From Butyrivibrio sp. AE3004 (GTDB lineage: Bacteria; Bacillota; Clostridia; Lachnospirales; Lachnospiraceae), in NCBI RefSeq assembly GCF_000703165.1, contig NZ_JNLQ01000002.1, positions 1,426,001 through 1,490,000 on the forward strand: a DNA stretch of 64,000 nt. The letters are read 5' to 3'. This document shows positions 26,994 through 35,801 of this stretch, piece after piece. The notes beneath the pieces are model-generated. The model made no database searches, had not been told where the DNA came from, and saw only the letters and a program-made list of their open reading frames with translations. Both the position numbers and the translations under genes were made by a program. Within the stretch, counting starts at the first letter, position 1; each line of letters opens with the position of its first letter.

Positions 26994-27470
26994 ATGAAAA
27001 AAGTATTCGATAAGGGGAAGCTTTTGGCTGTCTTTTTTATTGCTGTGTTTGCGGCGGCAATTTTTCTTATTGTTTTCATGCTTAAAATGTCAGATGAACT
27101 GAGAAAATTCAAAGTAGATATGTTCGTACTCTGTAATGAAGCTGATATCTGTGTGGGCAATGGACATGATGGTAAATACAGGATAAGTGAGGATAATCTG
27201 AAAGCACTTAATTCCATAATGTCATCTACCAGAGGAAAATTCACGCTTCAGAATCCTGAAACTATTGATACAATAAGCTTCGAATTCAAGCATGAGGGGA
27301 ATAAGTGGATTTTAAATATATCAGATGTAGGAGACAACAGATTAAGAGTTGATCTTACCGGCCAAAGGAAATATAAAATCTTTATCAGTAACAACAAAAA
27401 GTATGATGAGTTTGTAAGAGTGGTTTCCGAAAAGGGCTATATAAGTCCGAATAAGAAGTTCGGAAACTGA
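26994..27470 (+). CDS. Hypothetical membrane-anchored protein
   Basis: The 158-residue protein of unknown family has an N-terminal transmembrane anchor (about residues 9-32, preceded by Lys/Arg) and a small extracellular domain of alternating strands and a helix. GTGGAGGG precedes the ATG. It sits between the glucokinase terminator and dut, where only about 50 bases separate it from the next start. No catalytic motif is visible. Confidence 0.7.
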   Translation: MKKVFDKGKLLAVFFIAVFAAAIFLIVFMLKMSDELRKFKVDMFVLCNEADICVGNGHDGKYRISEDNLKALNSIMSSTRGKFTLQNPETIDTISFEFKHEGNKWILNISDVGDNRLRVDLTGQRKYKIFISNNKKYDEFVRVVSEKGYISPNKKFGN

Positions 27471-27522
27471 TTTATGCTTATAATATTTTTTTATAATAAA
27501 GGAAGGAGTTTATTTAAATATA

Positions 27523-27960
27523 ATGAAGGTAAACATAAAAAAACTTACTGAAACAGCAACGCTTCCGTCAAGAGGAAGTTTTGCAGCTGCAGGTTATGAT
27601 CTTTATGCCGATTTGCAGACGGAAGTAACTGTAAAACCGCATACTACCGAGAAAATCGGAACCGGCCTTGCAATGGAGATTCCTGACGGATATTTTGGCG
27701 GGATATATGCCAGAAGCGGAATTGCAACAAAGGAAGGGCTTCGCCCTGCAAATTGTGTAGGTGTTGTTGATTCAGATTACAGAGGAGAGATAATAGTTGC
27801 TATACATAATGACTCCGACTCAGACAGAACCATAACTCCTGCAGAAAGGATAGCTCAGATAATTATTCAGCCATTTTTATCCGTAACATTTGAAGAAACT
27901 GATGAACTTGCTGAATCTGAGAGAGGCACTGGTGGGTTTGGCTCAACAGGAAAGAAATAA
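27523..27960 (+). CDS. dut: dUTP diphosphatase
   Basis: The 145-residue trimeric dUTPase converts dUTP to dUMP and pyrophosphate. The conserved motifs are visible: AAGYDLYAD (I), ARSGIATKEG (II), VGVVDSDYRGEI with the catalytic Asp (III), ERIAQIII (IV) and the glycine-rich RGTGGFGSTG (V). The ribosome binding site GGAAGGAG is 14 bases before the ATG, longer than usual. No other plausible start exists because residue 2 onward is family-conserved. Confidence 0.96.
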   Translation: MKVNIKKLTETATLPSRGSFAAAGYDLYADLQTEVTVKPHTTEKIGTGLAMEIPDGYFGGIYARSGIATKEGLRPANCVGVVDSDYRGEIIVAIHNDSDSDRTITPAERIAQIIIQPFLSVTFEETDELAESERGTGGFGSTGKK

Positions 27961-28070
27961 ATATATATTTCAAATTATGCTATAATAATCAAGGATTGCA
28001 TATGTCTTTTTAATGCAAGCAGATAAGTATATTTTTTATATAAAAAATTATATAGATGCGGAGGGAGACT

Positions 28071-30614
28071 ATGAACAACAAACTATATAAACTTATGAAC
28101 TGGCCTGAGATTGAAGAAATTATATATTCTGACGGAGATGATCCGCATCGAATCTTAGGTGCTCACAAGGTTGGTTCCAACCTTCTTATCCAGACCTTTT
28201 ATCCTATGGCTGCTGAAATAGAGGTTGTTCCTTCAACAGGAACCAAGACCTACAAAATGGAACTTGCTGACGAAGCAGGCTTTTATGCTGTTCTTGTTCC
28301 ATTTAAAGAAAACTTCAAATACAAATACCGTATTAAGTTTGAAAACGGCGATACCAAGGAAATAATCGATCCTTACAATTTTGCGCCCAGAATGGACCGT
28401 GAGGACTTTATAAAATTCAATAGCGGTATTCATTACACAATCCATGATAAACTTGGCGCACATGTTACTACAATTGATGGTGTTAAAGGATGCTCCTTTG
28501 CTGTTTGGGCACCTGATGCTTCAAGAGTAAGTGTTATTGGTGATTTCAATGAATGGGACGGCAGAGTAAATCAGATGCAGCGCGTGGATCACGCAGGTGT
28601 ATTTGAAATATTTATTCCCGAAGCCAAGAATGGTGATGGATATCAGTTTGAAATAAAGACAAAGGGTGGCGTTATTTTCAAGAGACCGGATCCCTATGGA
28701 TATGCTTTTAAAGATAAGGAAAATGAAGTTTCACAGGTTGTGGAAATAAACGGCATCAAGTGGAATGATGCAGCCTGGATTAAAAATCGCACGAAGTTTA
28801 ACAGAGATACTGACGCATTATCTATTTGTGAATTATCCCTGGATTCATTTGCTGCAAAGCATCAGAATCATATTCCCAATTATGAGGAGCTTGCAAAGGA
28901 AGTTCTTGAATATGTTCAGAATCACGGATTTAATACTATTGAATTAAAACCCATTATGGAACATATTCCCGGACATCATTTCCATATAAATGGATTTTTC
29001 TCTGTTCAAAAGAAATACGGAACTCCGGATGACTTTATGAAATTTGTTAATATAATGCATGAAGCCGGCATTAGAGTAATTATGGACTTTGTTACAACAT
29101 TTTTCCCAAAGCTTCAGTGCGGACTGAATTCATTTGACGGGCAGGCACTTTATGAATATCCCGATCCGAGAATGGGAGTACATCCGAGAACCGGAGATCT
29201 CATCTTTGACTTTGGAAGAAAGCAGGTAACAAATTTCCTTCTTTCTTGTGCTCTTTACTGGGTGGATACATATCACCTGGATGGGCTTAGGTTGGCTGAC
29301 ATTGCCAAGATCTTATATCTTGATTATGACAGAAAGCCGGGGCAATGGATTCCTAATATGTATGGCGGAAATGAAAATCTTGAAGCTAAGGACTTTTTGT
29401 GCAACTTCAATTCCGTGCTTAAATCAAAGTATCCCGGAGTGCTTACGCTTACAAAGGAAACCTCCTGCTGGCCGAGAGTTACAGGTGAGACAGATGACGG
29501 CGGACTGGGCTTTGACTATAAATGGAATAATGGCTGGACAAAGGATTTCCTTGACTACATTCAAAATGATCCATTATTCAGATCCGGAAATCATAATGAA
29601 CTCACATTTTCACTTGTTTATTGCTATACAGAGAGATTTGTACTTGCGTTTACACATGAAGAAATCGGTAAAGGGTTAGAGGGACTGTATGACCTTATGC
29701 CCGGAGATTCTTCACAGAAGATGGCCGGTGTACGTCTTGCTATTTCATATCTAATGACACATCCCGGTAAGAAAATGCTTTACATGGATCCGAATGAACT
29801 TAGCATAGACAATGCCGTATTCCTTGAGAATATGATTCATTCACTTAATGAAATTTATTATTCAAGACCTGCTTTACATCAGATTGACATAAATGATAGC
29901 GGTTTTGAATGGATAAACAGCATGGCTGCTGAAGAATGCATGATGTCATTTATCAGAAAAGGTGAATCCGATTCAGATATGCTCATCATAGTTGTTAATA
30001 TGGCCGGAGTGGACAGAACCTTTGAAGTAGGTGTTCCTGCAGACGGAAAATATTACGAGATATTCAACTCTGATGATACCTGCTATGGAGGTAGCGGAAT
30101 AGTTAATGCGGGAAGAATAGAAGCCGAATTTAGTGAGGCTGACGGCAGACCGTATTCAATTCCCGTTAAGCTTGCTTCATCATCACTTGCTATTTTCTCT
30201 TACACAGCTTATACAACTCAGGAAAAGAAGATCAGAAAGATTCGCGAAGAAGAAGCAAATAATAAGATGCAGGAGCGCGAGAGAACTCTTAGAGAGCTGA
30301 AAAACAGACAGGAAAAAGAAGAGGCTGAACTTCTTAAGGAATTGCATGAACGTTATGAGAGAGAGCTTGCTGCTCAGGAAGAAGCAATTGAAAAGAAATA
30401 TCAGCAGATTGAAGAAGAACGTATTTCAAGCATAGTTTCAGAAGCTGCGCTCAAAGCAGTGACAGGTAAGAAGACTACTGCAAAGAAGAGTACTTCTACA
30501 AAATCAGCATCTAAAGCAGGTACTAAAAAAACAGGTACGAAGGCAACCGGAAAAGCATCTGCCAAAAAGGCTGAGAATACAGAGAATACTGACAAGAAGG
30601 AAGATGATAAATAA
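28071..30614 (+). CDS. GlgB-like branching-enzyme homologue, catalytically degenerate, with Lys-rich tail
   Basis: The 847-residue protein has the overall GlgB plan: N-terminal N1 and CBM48 modules (about 1-240), a GH13_9 barrel (about 250-600), a C-terminal beta domain (about 610-715), then a coiled coil (717-795) and a Lys/Ala/Thr tail (797-847). Against the GlgB consensus, the nucleophile position in DGLRVDAVA is Ala409 (DGLRLADIA), the acid/base Glu of AEES/T is Lys462 (TKETS), the third acid in SHDE is Glu530 (THEE), and the region-I His is Phe344. It should therefore not branch glycogen, but may still bind glucan. GGAGGGAG precedes the ATG at 28071. It overlaps the MscS gene by one base. 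Confidence 0.9.
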   Translation: MNNKLYKLMNWPEIEEIIYSDGDDPHRILGAHKVGSNLLIQTFYPMAAEIEVVPSTGTKTYKMELADEAGFYAVLVPFKENFKYKYRIKFENGDTKEIIDPYNFAPRMDREDFIKFNSGIHYTIHDKLGAHVTTIDGVKGCSFAVWAPDASRVSVIGDFNEWDGRVNQMQRVDHAGVFEIFIPEAKNGDGYQFEIKTKGGVIFKRPDPYGYAFKDKENEVSQVVEINGIKWNDAAWIKNRTKFNRDTDALSICELSLDSFAAKHQNHIPNYEELAKEVLEYVQNHGFNTIELKPIMEHIPGHHFHINGFFSVQKKYGTPDDFMKFVNIMHEAGIRVIMDFVTTFFPKLQCGLNSFDGQALYEYPDPRMGVHPRTGDLIFDFGRKQVTNFLLSCALYWVDTYHLDGLRLADIAKILYLDYDRKPGQWIPNMYGGNENLEAKDFLCNFNSVLKSKYPGVLTLTKETSCWPRVTGETDDGGLGFDYKWNNGWTKDFLDYIQNDPLFRSGNHNELTFSLVYCYTERFVLAFTHEEIGKGLEGLYDLMPGDSSQKMAGVRLAISYLMTHPGKKMLYMDPNELSIDNAVFLENMIHSLNEIYYSRPALHQIDINDSGFEWINSMAAEECMMSFIRKGESDSDMLIIVVNMAGVDRTFEVGVPADGKYYEIFNSDDTCYGGSGIVNAGRIEAEFSEADGRPYSIPVKLASSSLAIFSYTAYTTQEKKIRKIREEEANNKMQERERTLRELKNRQEKEEAELLKELHERYERELAAQEEAIEKKYQQIEEERISSIVSEAALKAVTGKKTTAKKSTSTKSASKAGTKKTGTKATGKASAKKAENTENTDKKEDDK

Positions 30615-31519
30615 TGTTTAAAATGTTACCCCTTACTGCAACTGCTACAGCGGAGAGCGCGATTGAGACTATAGCGGAGGTAACAGGCAATGAAAATTTG
30701 AAGCCGGGAGTCATTGAGAAGTATTTAAAGGATCTTCCGGACAGAGCTTTCTCTCTTTTGATGAAGGCAGTGCTTGCCATTGTGATTCTTGTAATTATGT
30801 GGCAGGTTATCAGGATTCTGGCCAATATTGTTGAAAAATCTCTTAAAAAAACCAAGATAGAGGATGCAACCGCAAGGTTTCTTGCCAAGGTTGTAAAAGT
30901 ATCGCTGGAGATTTTGCTTGTTTTTTCACTGGCATCCGCATTCGGTATGGATACGGCAAGTATAGTAGCTCTTCTTGGATCTGCAGGTGTTGCAATAGGT
31001 CTTGCAATACAGGGAACACTTTCTGATTTTGCCGGAGGTATTTTGATACTTCTGGCAAGACCTTTCAGAGTTGGTGATTATATCATTGTAGGCAGTTCGG
31101 GAATAGAAGGAAGCGTTACAGAAATATCACTTATAAATACGAGAATGCTTACAGCTGATTTCAGAAGAGTTGTTATCCCTAACGGTACACTTGCAGCTGC
31201 TACAATAACCAACAATAACGGGAATTCAATGAGAATCCTTGATACTATGGTTGGCATTTCCTACAGTGCTGATATTGATAAAGCAAGGGCTGTCGCAACA
31301 AAGGTGCTTGATGCTAACGAATACATTTCTGATAAATACGAAAAAAGTGTCTATGTGGATGAACTTGCTGACAGCAGTGTTAACTTAAGAATCAGAGGCT
31401 GGGTTAAACCTGCGGATTATTTAAAGGCAAAATGGTCAATGAATGAGGCGGTAAAAAAAGCTTTTGATAAAGAGGGAGTTGAAATACCATTTCCTCAAGT
31501 GGATGTTCATATGAGATAA
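30614..31519 (+). CDS. Small-conductance mechanosensitive channel (MscS family)
   Basis: The 301-residue protein has a short periplasmic-side N-terminus, membrane helices at about 45-70 and 95-120, and the glycine/alanine-rich pore helix (ALLGSAGVAIGLAIQGTLSDFAGG) of MscS. The cytoplasmic beta domain (RPFRVGDYIIV) and the C-terminal alpha-beta part (FPQVDVHM) follow. It opens on membrane tension to release solutes. Its ATG overlaps the stop of the GlgB-like gene (TAATG), so translation is coupled. Confidence 0.94.
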   Translation: MFKMLPLTATATAESAIETIAEVTGNENLKPGVIEKYLKDLPDRAFSLLMKAVLAIVILVIMWQVIRILANIVEKSLKKTKIEDATARFLAKVVKVSLEILLVFSLASAFGMDTASIVALLGSAGVAIGLAIQGTLSDFAGGILILLARPFRVGDYIIVGSSGIEGSVTEISLINTRMLTADFRRVVIPNGTLAAATITNNNGNSMRILDTMVGISYSADIDKARAVATKVLDANEYISDKYEKSVYVDELADSSVNLRIRGWVKPADYLKAKWSMNEAVKKAFDKEGVEIPFPQVDVHMR

Positions 31520-31542
31520 ATGAAATTTTAATTCTAAAATGC

Positions 31543-31571
31543 TTGTCAAAGGATGTTATCACATTTATAAT
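31543..31571 (+). promoter_or_regulatory. Sigma-A promoter of tRNA-Thr
   Basis: TTGTCA (31543-31548), a 17-base spacer and consensus TATAAT (31566-31571). Transcription should begin near 31578, inside a 12-bp inverted repeat that precedes the tRNA. Confidence 0.8.
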
Positions 31572-31573
31572 GG

Positions 31574-31601
31574 TATCTGTGCCTTGCAAAAGGCACAGAT
31601 A
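31574..31601. repeat. Perfect inverted repeat in the tRNA-Thr leader
   Basis: TATCTGTGCCTT (31574-31585), loop GCAA, AAGGCACAGATA (31590-31601): 12 paired bases with no mismatch and a stable GNRA-type loop. No T-run follows, so it is not a standard terminator; it lies between the -10 box and the tRNA 5' end. Confidence 0.7.
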
Positions 31602-31604
31602 TGT

Positions 31605-31677
31605 GCTGGAATAGCGCAGTTGGTAGCGCAACTGATTCGTAATCAGTAGGTCGAGGGTTCAAGTCCCTTTTCCAGCT
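31605..31677 (+). tRNA. tRNA-Thr (anticodon CGT)
   Basis: Acceptor stem GCTGGAA/TTCCAGC, D arm AGCGCAGTTGGTAGCGC, anticodon arm ACTGA-TTCGTAA-TCAGT with CGT at 31638-31640, and T arm GAGGGTTCAAGTCCCTT are all present. The discriminator is T, and CCA is not encoded. It reads the ACG codon. It has its own promoter and terminator. Confidence 0.97.
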
Positions 31678-31693
31678 TTTGAATAATATTTAC

Positions 31694-31724
31694 AAAACTC
31701 ACGTGAAATAACGTGAGTTTTTTT
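31694..31724 (+). terminator. Terminator after tRNA-Thr
   Basis: AAAACTCACGT pairs with ACGTGAGTTTT around GAAATA, followed by further T residues to 31724. Confidence 0.85.
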
Positions 31725-31735
31725 ATATTCTGATT

Positions 31736-31817
31736 ACTTGTATTCACTTTAACACTATGATAAGTTAAAGAATAAATTGTTGTATTAAATTATTGAGTAT
31801 ATTTATACAATACAAGT
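31736..31817. repeat. Separated inverted repeat upstream of argH
   Basis: ACTTGTATT (31736-31744) recurs as AATACAAGT (31809-31817). Between them, CTTTAAC and GTTAAAG form a second small inverted repeat (about 31747-31770). The whole AT-rich stretch directly precedes the argH ribosome binding site and must contain its promoter. I could not match it convincingly to an ArgR box. Confidence 0.4.
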
Positions 31818-31834
31818 GATTAAAGGAGATATTT

Positions 31835-33235
31835 ATGGCACAGCTATGGGGAGGAAGATTTCAAGGCGAAATCAGTGAACTTGCCTGGAAGTTTAATGCA
31901 TCCATATACTTTGATAAACGACTTATAGATGCAGATGCAATCGGAAGCAAAGCTCACGTAACAATGCTTGCTAAGCAGGGAATTATTTCCAATGAGGAAT
32001 GCGAGCAGATAAAAAACGGTCTTGATGAGATACTTAGGGATGTGCGTGAAGGAAAACTTGAAATAACTGATAAGTATGAGGATGTTCATAGTTTTCTGGA
32101 AGCAAATCTTATTGAAAGAATTGGCAATGCAGGCAAAAAGATGCATACGGGACGATCCAGAAATGATCAGGTAGCCCTTGATATGCGTTTGTTTGTGAGA
32201 GAAGAAGTGAAAAATACTGCTGAAGCGTTATATGGCATGTTAGATACACTTAACACAATAATGAAAGATAACATACATACTTATATGCCCGGCTTTACAC
32301 ATCTTCAGAAGGCTCAGCCTGTTACACTCTCACATCATCTTGGTGCATACTTTGAAATGTTTTACAGAGATGCTCAAAGGCTAAATGATGTTTTTGTAAG
32401 AATGAATTTTTGTCCGCTTGGTGCAGGAGCACTTGCGGGTACCACATATCCACTGGACAGAGATTATACGGCTGAACTTTTACAATTCTATGGCCCCACA
32501 AATAACAGTATGGATTCAGTTTCTGACAGAGACTATCTTATTGAATATTTGTCTGCGCTATCACTTATCATGATGCATCTTTCCAGATTTTCAGAGGAAG
32601 TGATCATATGGAATTCTAATGAATATAATTTTGTGACAATAGATGATGCTTATTCAACAGGTAGCAGCATAATGCCACAGAAAAAGAATCCCGATATCGC
32701 TGAGCTTGTAAGAGGAAAAACAGGAAGAGTTTACGGCGCACTTAATTCACTTCTTGTTACAATGAAGGGAATACCACTTGCGTATGATAAAGATATGCAG
32801 GAAGACAAGGAAGTCAGCTTTGATGCGATAGATACAACAAAAAACTGTATTTTATTATTTACTGATATGCTAAAGACCATGAAGTTCAATAAGGACCAAA
32901 TGGAAAAAAGTGCAATAAGAGGCTTTACAGATGCAACAGATGCAGCTGACTATCTTGTAAATGCGGGTGTTCCATTCAGGGATGCGCATGGAATTATTGG
33001 CAGAATTGTTTTACACTGTATAGATAAGGGCTTAGGTATTTCTGATCTTACGATCGATGAGCTTAAGGAATTTGCACCTGAATTCGATAATGATATATAT
33101 GATGCGATAAGTCTTAAAACATGTGTAGAGAAGAGACTTACAGTCGGTGCTCCCGGCCCTGAAGCTATGAAAAAGGCAATCCTAAGAAATGATGAGCGCC
33201 TTGACGTTTTTTGGACACATTTGAACGATATATAA
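31835..33235 (+). CDS. argH: Argininosuccinate lyase
   Basis: The 466-residue enzyme is the last step of arginine synthesis, splitting argininosuccinate to arginine and fumarate. It has LWGGRF at the N-terminus, HTGRSRNDQVALD, the TTYPLDRDYTAELL block, and the fumarase/lyase superfamily signature GSSIMPQKKNPD containing the catalytic Ser loop. AAAGGAGAT precedes the ATG. No argG is adjacent, so the rest of the arginine pathway lies elsewhere. Confidence 0.97.
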   Translation: MAQLWGGRFQGEISELAWKFNASIYFDKRLIDADAIGSKAHVTMLAKQGIISNEECEQIKNGLDEILRDVREGKLEITDKYEDVHSFLEANLIERIGNAGKKMHTGRSRNDQVALDMRLFVREEVKNTAEALYGMLDTLNTIMKDNIHTYMPGFTHLQKAQPVTLSHHLGAYFEMFYRDAQRLNDVFVRMNFCPLGAGALAGTTYPLDRDYTAELLQFYGPTNNSMDSVSDRDYLIEYLSALSLIMMHLSRFSEEVIIWNSNEYNFVTIDDAYSTGSSIMPQKKNPDIAELVRGKTGRVYGALNSLLVTMKGIPLAYDKDMQEDKEVSFDAIDTTKNCILLFTDMLKTMKFNKDQMEKSAIRGFTDATDAADYLVNAGVPFRDAHGIIGRIVLHCIDKGLGISDLTIDELKEFAPEFDNDIYDAISLKTCVEKRLTVGAPGPEAMKKAILRNDERLDVFWTHLNDI

Positions 33236-33297
33236 CTTTTTGAATGATGTTTCAGTTTAAAAATATTTTTTTATATATGTAAGAGGAGAGTGAAAAA

Positions 33298-34383
33298 ATG
33301 AGCGAGAAATTAAGAGTAGCAGTTCTTGGTGCAACAGGTATGGTAGGTCAGAGATTTATTACCATTCTGGAAAATCATCCATGGTTTGAGGTTGCTGTTG
33401 TTGCGGCAAGCCCCAGAAGTGCAGGTAAAACATATGAGGAGTCTGTTGGCGACAGATGGAAGATGGAAGTTCCCATGCCTGAAGCTGTAAAGAAGCTTGT
33501 AATAAAGGATGTAACCAATGTTGAAGAGGTTACCAAGGATGTTGATTTTGTTCTTTCAGCAGTTAACATGTCTAAAGATGAGATCAAGGCTATTGAAGAA
33601 GAATATGCAAAGACAGAGACACCTGTTGTTTCAAATAACAGTGCTCACAGATGGACACCCGATGTACCTATGATCATTCCGGAAGTTAATCCTCAGCATG
33701 CTGATGTAATCGAATTCCAAAAGAAGAGACTTGGTACAACAAAGGGATTTATTGCAGTTAAGCCTAATTGCTCAATCCAGAGCTATGCGCCGGCACTTTC
33801 AGCATGGAAAGAGTTTGAACCTTATGAAGTTGTTGCAACAACTTATCAGGCTATTTCAGGTGCAGGAAAGAACTTCAAAGAATGGCCTGAAATGGAGGGA
33901 AATATCATTCCTTTCATCTCCGGTGAAGAAGAAAAAAGTGAAAAAGAACCTCTTAGAATCTGGGGAACTATTGAAAATGGTGTAATCGTACCTGCCAAAA
34001 GTCCGATTATTACATGTCAGTGCATAAGAGTTCCAGTTTTATATGGACATACGGCTGCAGCTTTTGTAAAATTTAAGAAGAAAGCTACAAAAGATGAACT
34101 TATTAATTGTCTTGTGAATTTTAGCGGTAAGCCACAGGAGCTTGGTCTTCCAAGTGCACCTAAGCAGTTTATTCAGTACCTTGAAGAGGATAATCGTCCG
34201 CAGGTATCTCTTGATGTAAACTACGAAGGTGGTATGGGGGTAAGTATAGGAAGACTCAGAGAAGATACAGTTTATGATTGGAAATTTGTAGGTCTTTCTC
34301 ACAACACACTAAGAGGAGCTGCAGGCGGAGCTGTAGAATGTGCAGAACTTCTCAAAGCACTGGGATATATAAACAAAAAATAA
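33298..34383 (+). CDS. asd: Aspartate-semialdehyde dehydrogenase (archaeal/fungal-type)
   Basis: The 361-residue protein reduces aspartyl phosphate to aspartate semialdehyde, for lysine, threonine and methionine. It has the nucleotide loop VLGATGMVGQRF, catalytic Cys158 in VKPNCSIQSY, and SHNTLRGAAGG near the end. The NCSIQ form and length place it in the archaeal/fungal-type subgroup rather than the usual bacterial one, which is common in Clostridia. AAGAGGAGAGTG precedes the ATG. Confidence 0.95.
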   Translation: MSEKLRVAVLGATGMVGQRFITILENHPWFEVAVVAASPRSAGKTYEESVGDRWKMEVPMPEAVKKLVIKDVTNVEEVTKDVDFVLSAVNMSKDEIKAIEEEYAKTETPVVSNNSAHRWTPDVPMIIPEVNPQHADVIEFQKKRLGTTKGFIAVKPNCSIQSYAPALSAWKEFEPYEVVATTYQAISGAGKNFKEWPEMEGNIIPFISGEEEKSEKEPLRIWGTIENGVIVPAKSPIITCQCIRVPVLYGHTAAAFVKFKKKATKDELINCLVNFSGKPQELGLPSAPKQFIQYLEEDNRPQVSLDVNYEGGMGVSIGRLREDTVYDWKFVGLSHNTLRGAAGGAVECAELLKALGYINKK

Positions 34384-34421
34384 AAAGACATAATTTTTAA
34401 CTTGGGGTGAGGACTTAATTT

Positions 34422-35801
34422 ATGGAAAAAACAAAGTTACAGGAATTAGAGGTATTAAATAGTTATTACCGGACAGGCAAAAATCATATAGTAATAGTAT
34501 ATGGACATATTCGCACGGGTAGCCAATCCGTAATAAAGACTTTTGCTGCTGATAAGGACTATTTGTATTACTGTGCAGCAGCAGCTTCAGAGAGATTACA
34601 GCAATACCTTGTAGGCCAGAGATTACATGAAAAAGGTTATGATATATCGGAGTATCCTACATATCGTGAGATTTTTGAATGCATAGCAAAAATTGCTACT
34701 GATCTCGGAAAACCTATGTGTATCTTTGTTGAAAAATTTGAGGATATCATAAAGGCTTCCCCCAATTTCATTGAGGAAATCAAATCGATTATTTATGATG
34801 ATTCGCATCCTCAGATAATGCTTGTTCTGATGGGATCAAATGCAGCATGGATTGAGAATAACATGGTAGACAAAATAGGTTCCCAGGCATCCTATATCTC
34901 AGGCTTCCTTAAGATTAAATTTTATTCATTCCAGGAGATGAGAAGAAGGTTTGCGAATATGAGTGACAAGGATGTTGTTGCAACGTATTCGATTTTCGGT
35001 GGAAACGCAAGACAGTGGTCTTATTTTGATGAGAACAAAACTTTCAAGCAAAATGTTTGCGAAAAGTTCCTGGATGTAGAAAACAGCGTGCTTTTAAGAG
35101 AAACCTTAAGACTACTTGAAGAAAATTTGCGAGAAACTGCAGTTTATAATACAATTCTTTATGGACTTGCTAACGGAAAGAATAAATTAAATGACATTCA
35201 TCATGCTACAGGTTTTTCAAGAGCAAAAATTATGGTTTATTTAAAGAGCCTTATTGAGCTTGGAATGGTTGAGAAAGTTTTTTCCTTTGCTACTACAGGA
35301 CATGAGAATGTTCAGAAGGGTGTTTACAGAATTTGCGATCCCCTTGCAAACTTTTTCTATAGATTTTTCTATGCGAATCTGACACAGATAATCAAAATGG
35401 ATGCTGAGGATTACTATGATAAATACATAGAAAATGAGCTGGGTGATTATGTGAAGTCTGCATACAAACTTGTATGCAGAGAGTATGTTTCCAAGCTTTC
35501 TGAATATGGAAAATTACCATTTGTGATTGAAGAGGAAGGCGAGTGGGTTGGTAAAATCGATTCACTCGATGTAGTTGCACAGAGCGAATCGGGAGATACT
35601 CTTGTAGGAATATGTAACTGGGATTCTGTGATGAATGTTGATTCAATGGATATGATTAGAAGCTGTTGTAAAAGAGCAAGAATCAATCCTGATTATTACT
35701 ATCTGTTTTCTGCAAACGGTTTTGATGAAGGTCTTGTTGCACTTGCAGAAAAAGAAGCGTCCATCAAATTAATCGGATTGGAAGAGATGGTGAATGCCTA
35801 A
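34422..35801 (+). CDS. AAA ATPase-like protein with DUF234-type C-terminus, degenerate nucleotide site
   Basis: The 459-residue protein has the plan of the archaeal-type AAA/DUF234 proteins: P-loop domain (about 10-200), winged helix (about 235-300, NKLNDIHHATGFSRAKIMVYLKSL), and a C-terminal nuclease-like/DUF234 part (about 330-455, DSLDVVAQSESGDTLVGIC). The Walker A position reads GHIRTGSQS (28-36), with Ser and Gln where Lys and Thr/Ser are needed. The Walker B position reads CIFVEKFED instead of hhhhDE. The sensor segment LMGSNAAWIE is kept. ATP hydrolysis is thus doubtful. The gene overlaps topB by 8 bases, so the two are co-translated. Confidence 0.82.
   Translation: MEKTKLQELEVLNSYYRTGKNHIVIVYGHIRTGSQSVIKTFAADKDYLYYCAAAASERLQQYLVGQRLHEKGYDISEYPTYREIFECIAKIATDLGKPMCIFVEKFEDIIKASPNFIEEIKSIIYDDSHPQIMLVLMGSNAAWIENNMVDKIGSQASYISGFLKIKFYSFQEMRRRFANMSDKDVVATYSIFGGNARQWSYFDENKTFKQNVCEKFLDVENSVLLRETLRLLEENLRETAVYNTILYGLANGKNKLNDIHHATGFSRAKIMVYLKSLIELGMVEKVFSFATTGHENVQKGVYRICDPLANFFYRFFYANLTQIIKMDAEDYYDKYIENELGDYVKSAYKLVCREYVSKLSEYGKLPFVIEEEGEWVGKIDSLDVVAQSESGDTLVGICNWDSVMNVDSMDMIRSCCKRARINPDYYYLFSANGFDEGLVALAEKEASIKLIGLEEMVNA

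Noticed and set aside
28071..30614. Calling this gene a functional glgB
   Set aside because: Length and fold fit, but the nucleophile, acid/base and region-I residues are all substituted, so an active branching enzyme cannot be supported.
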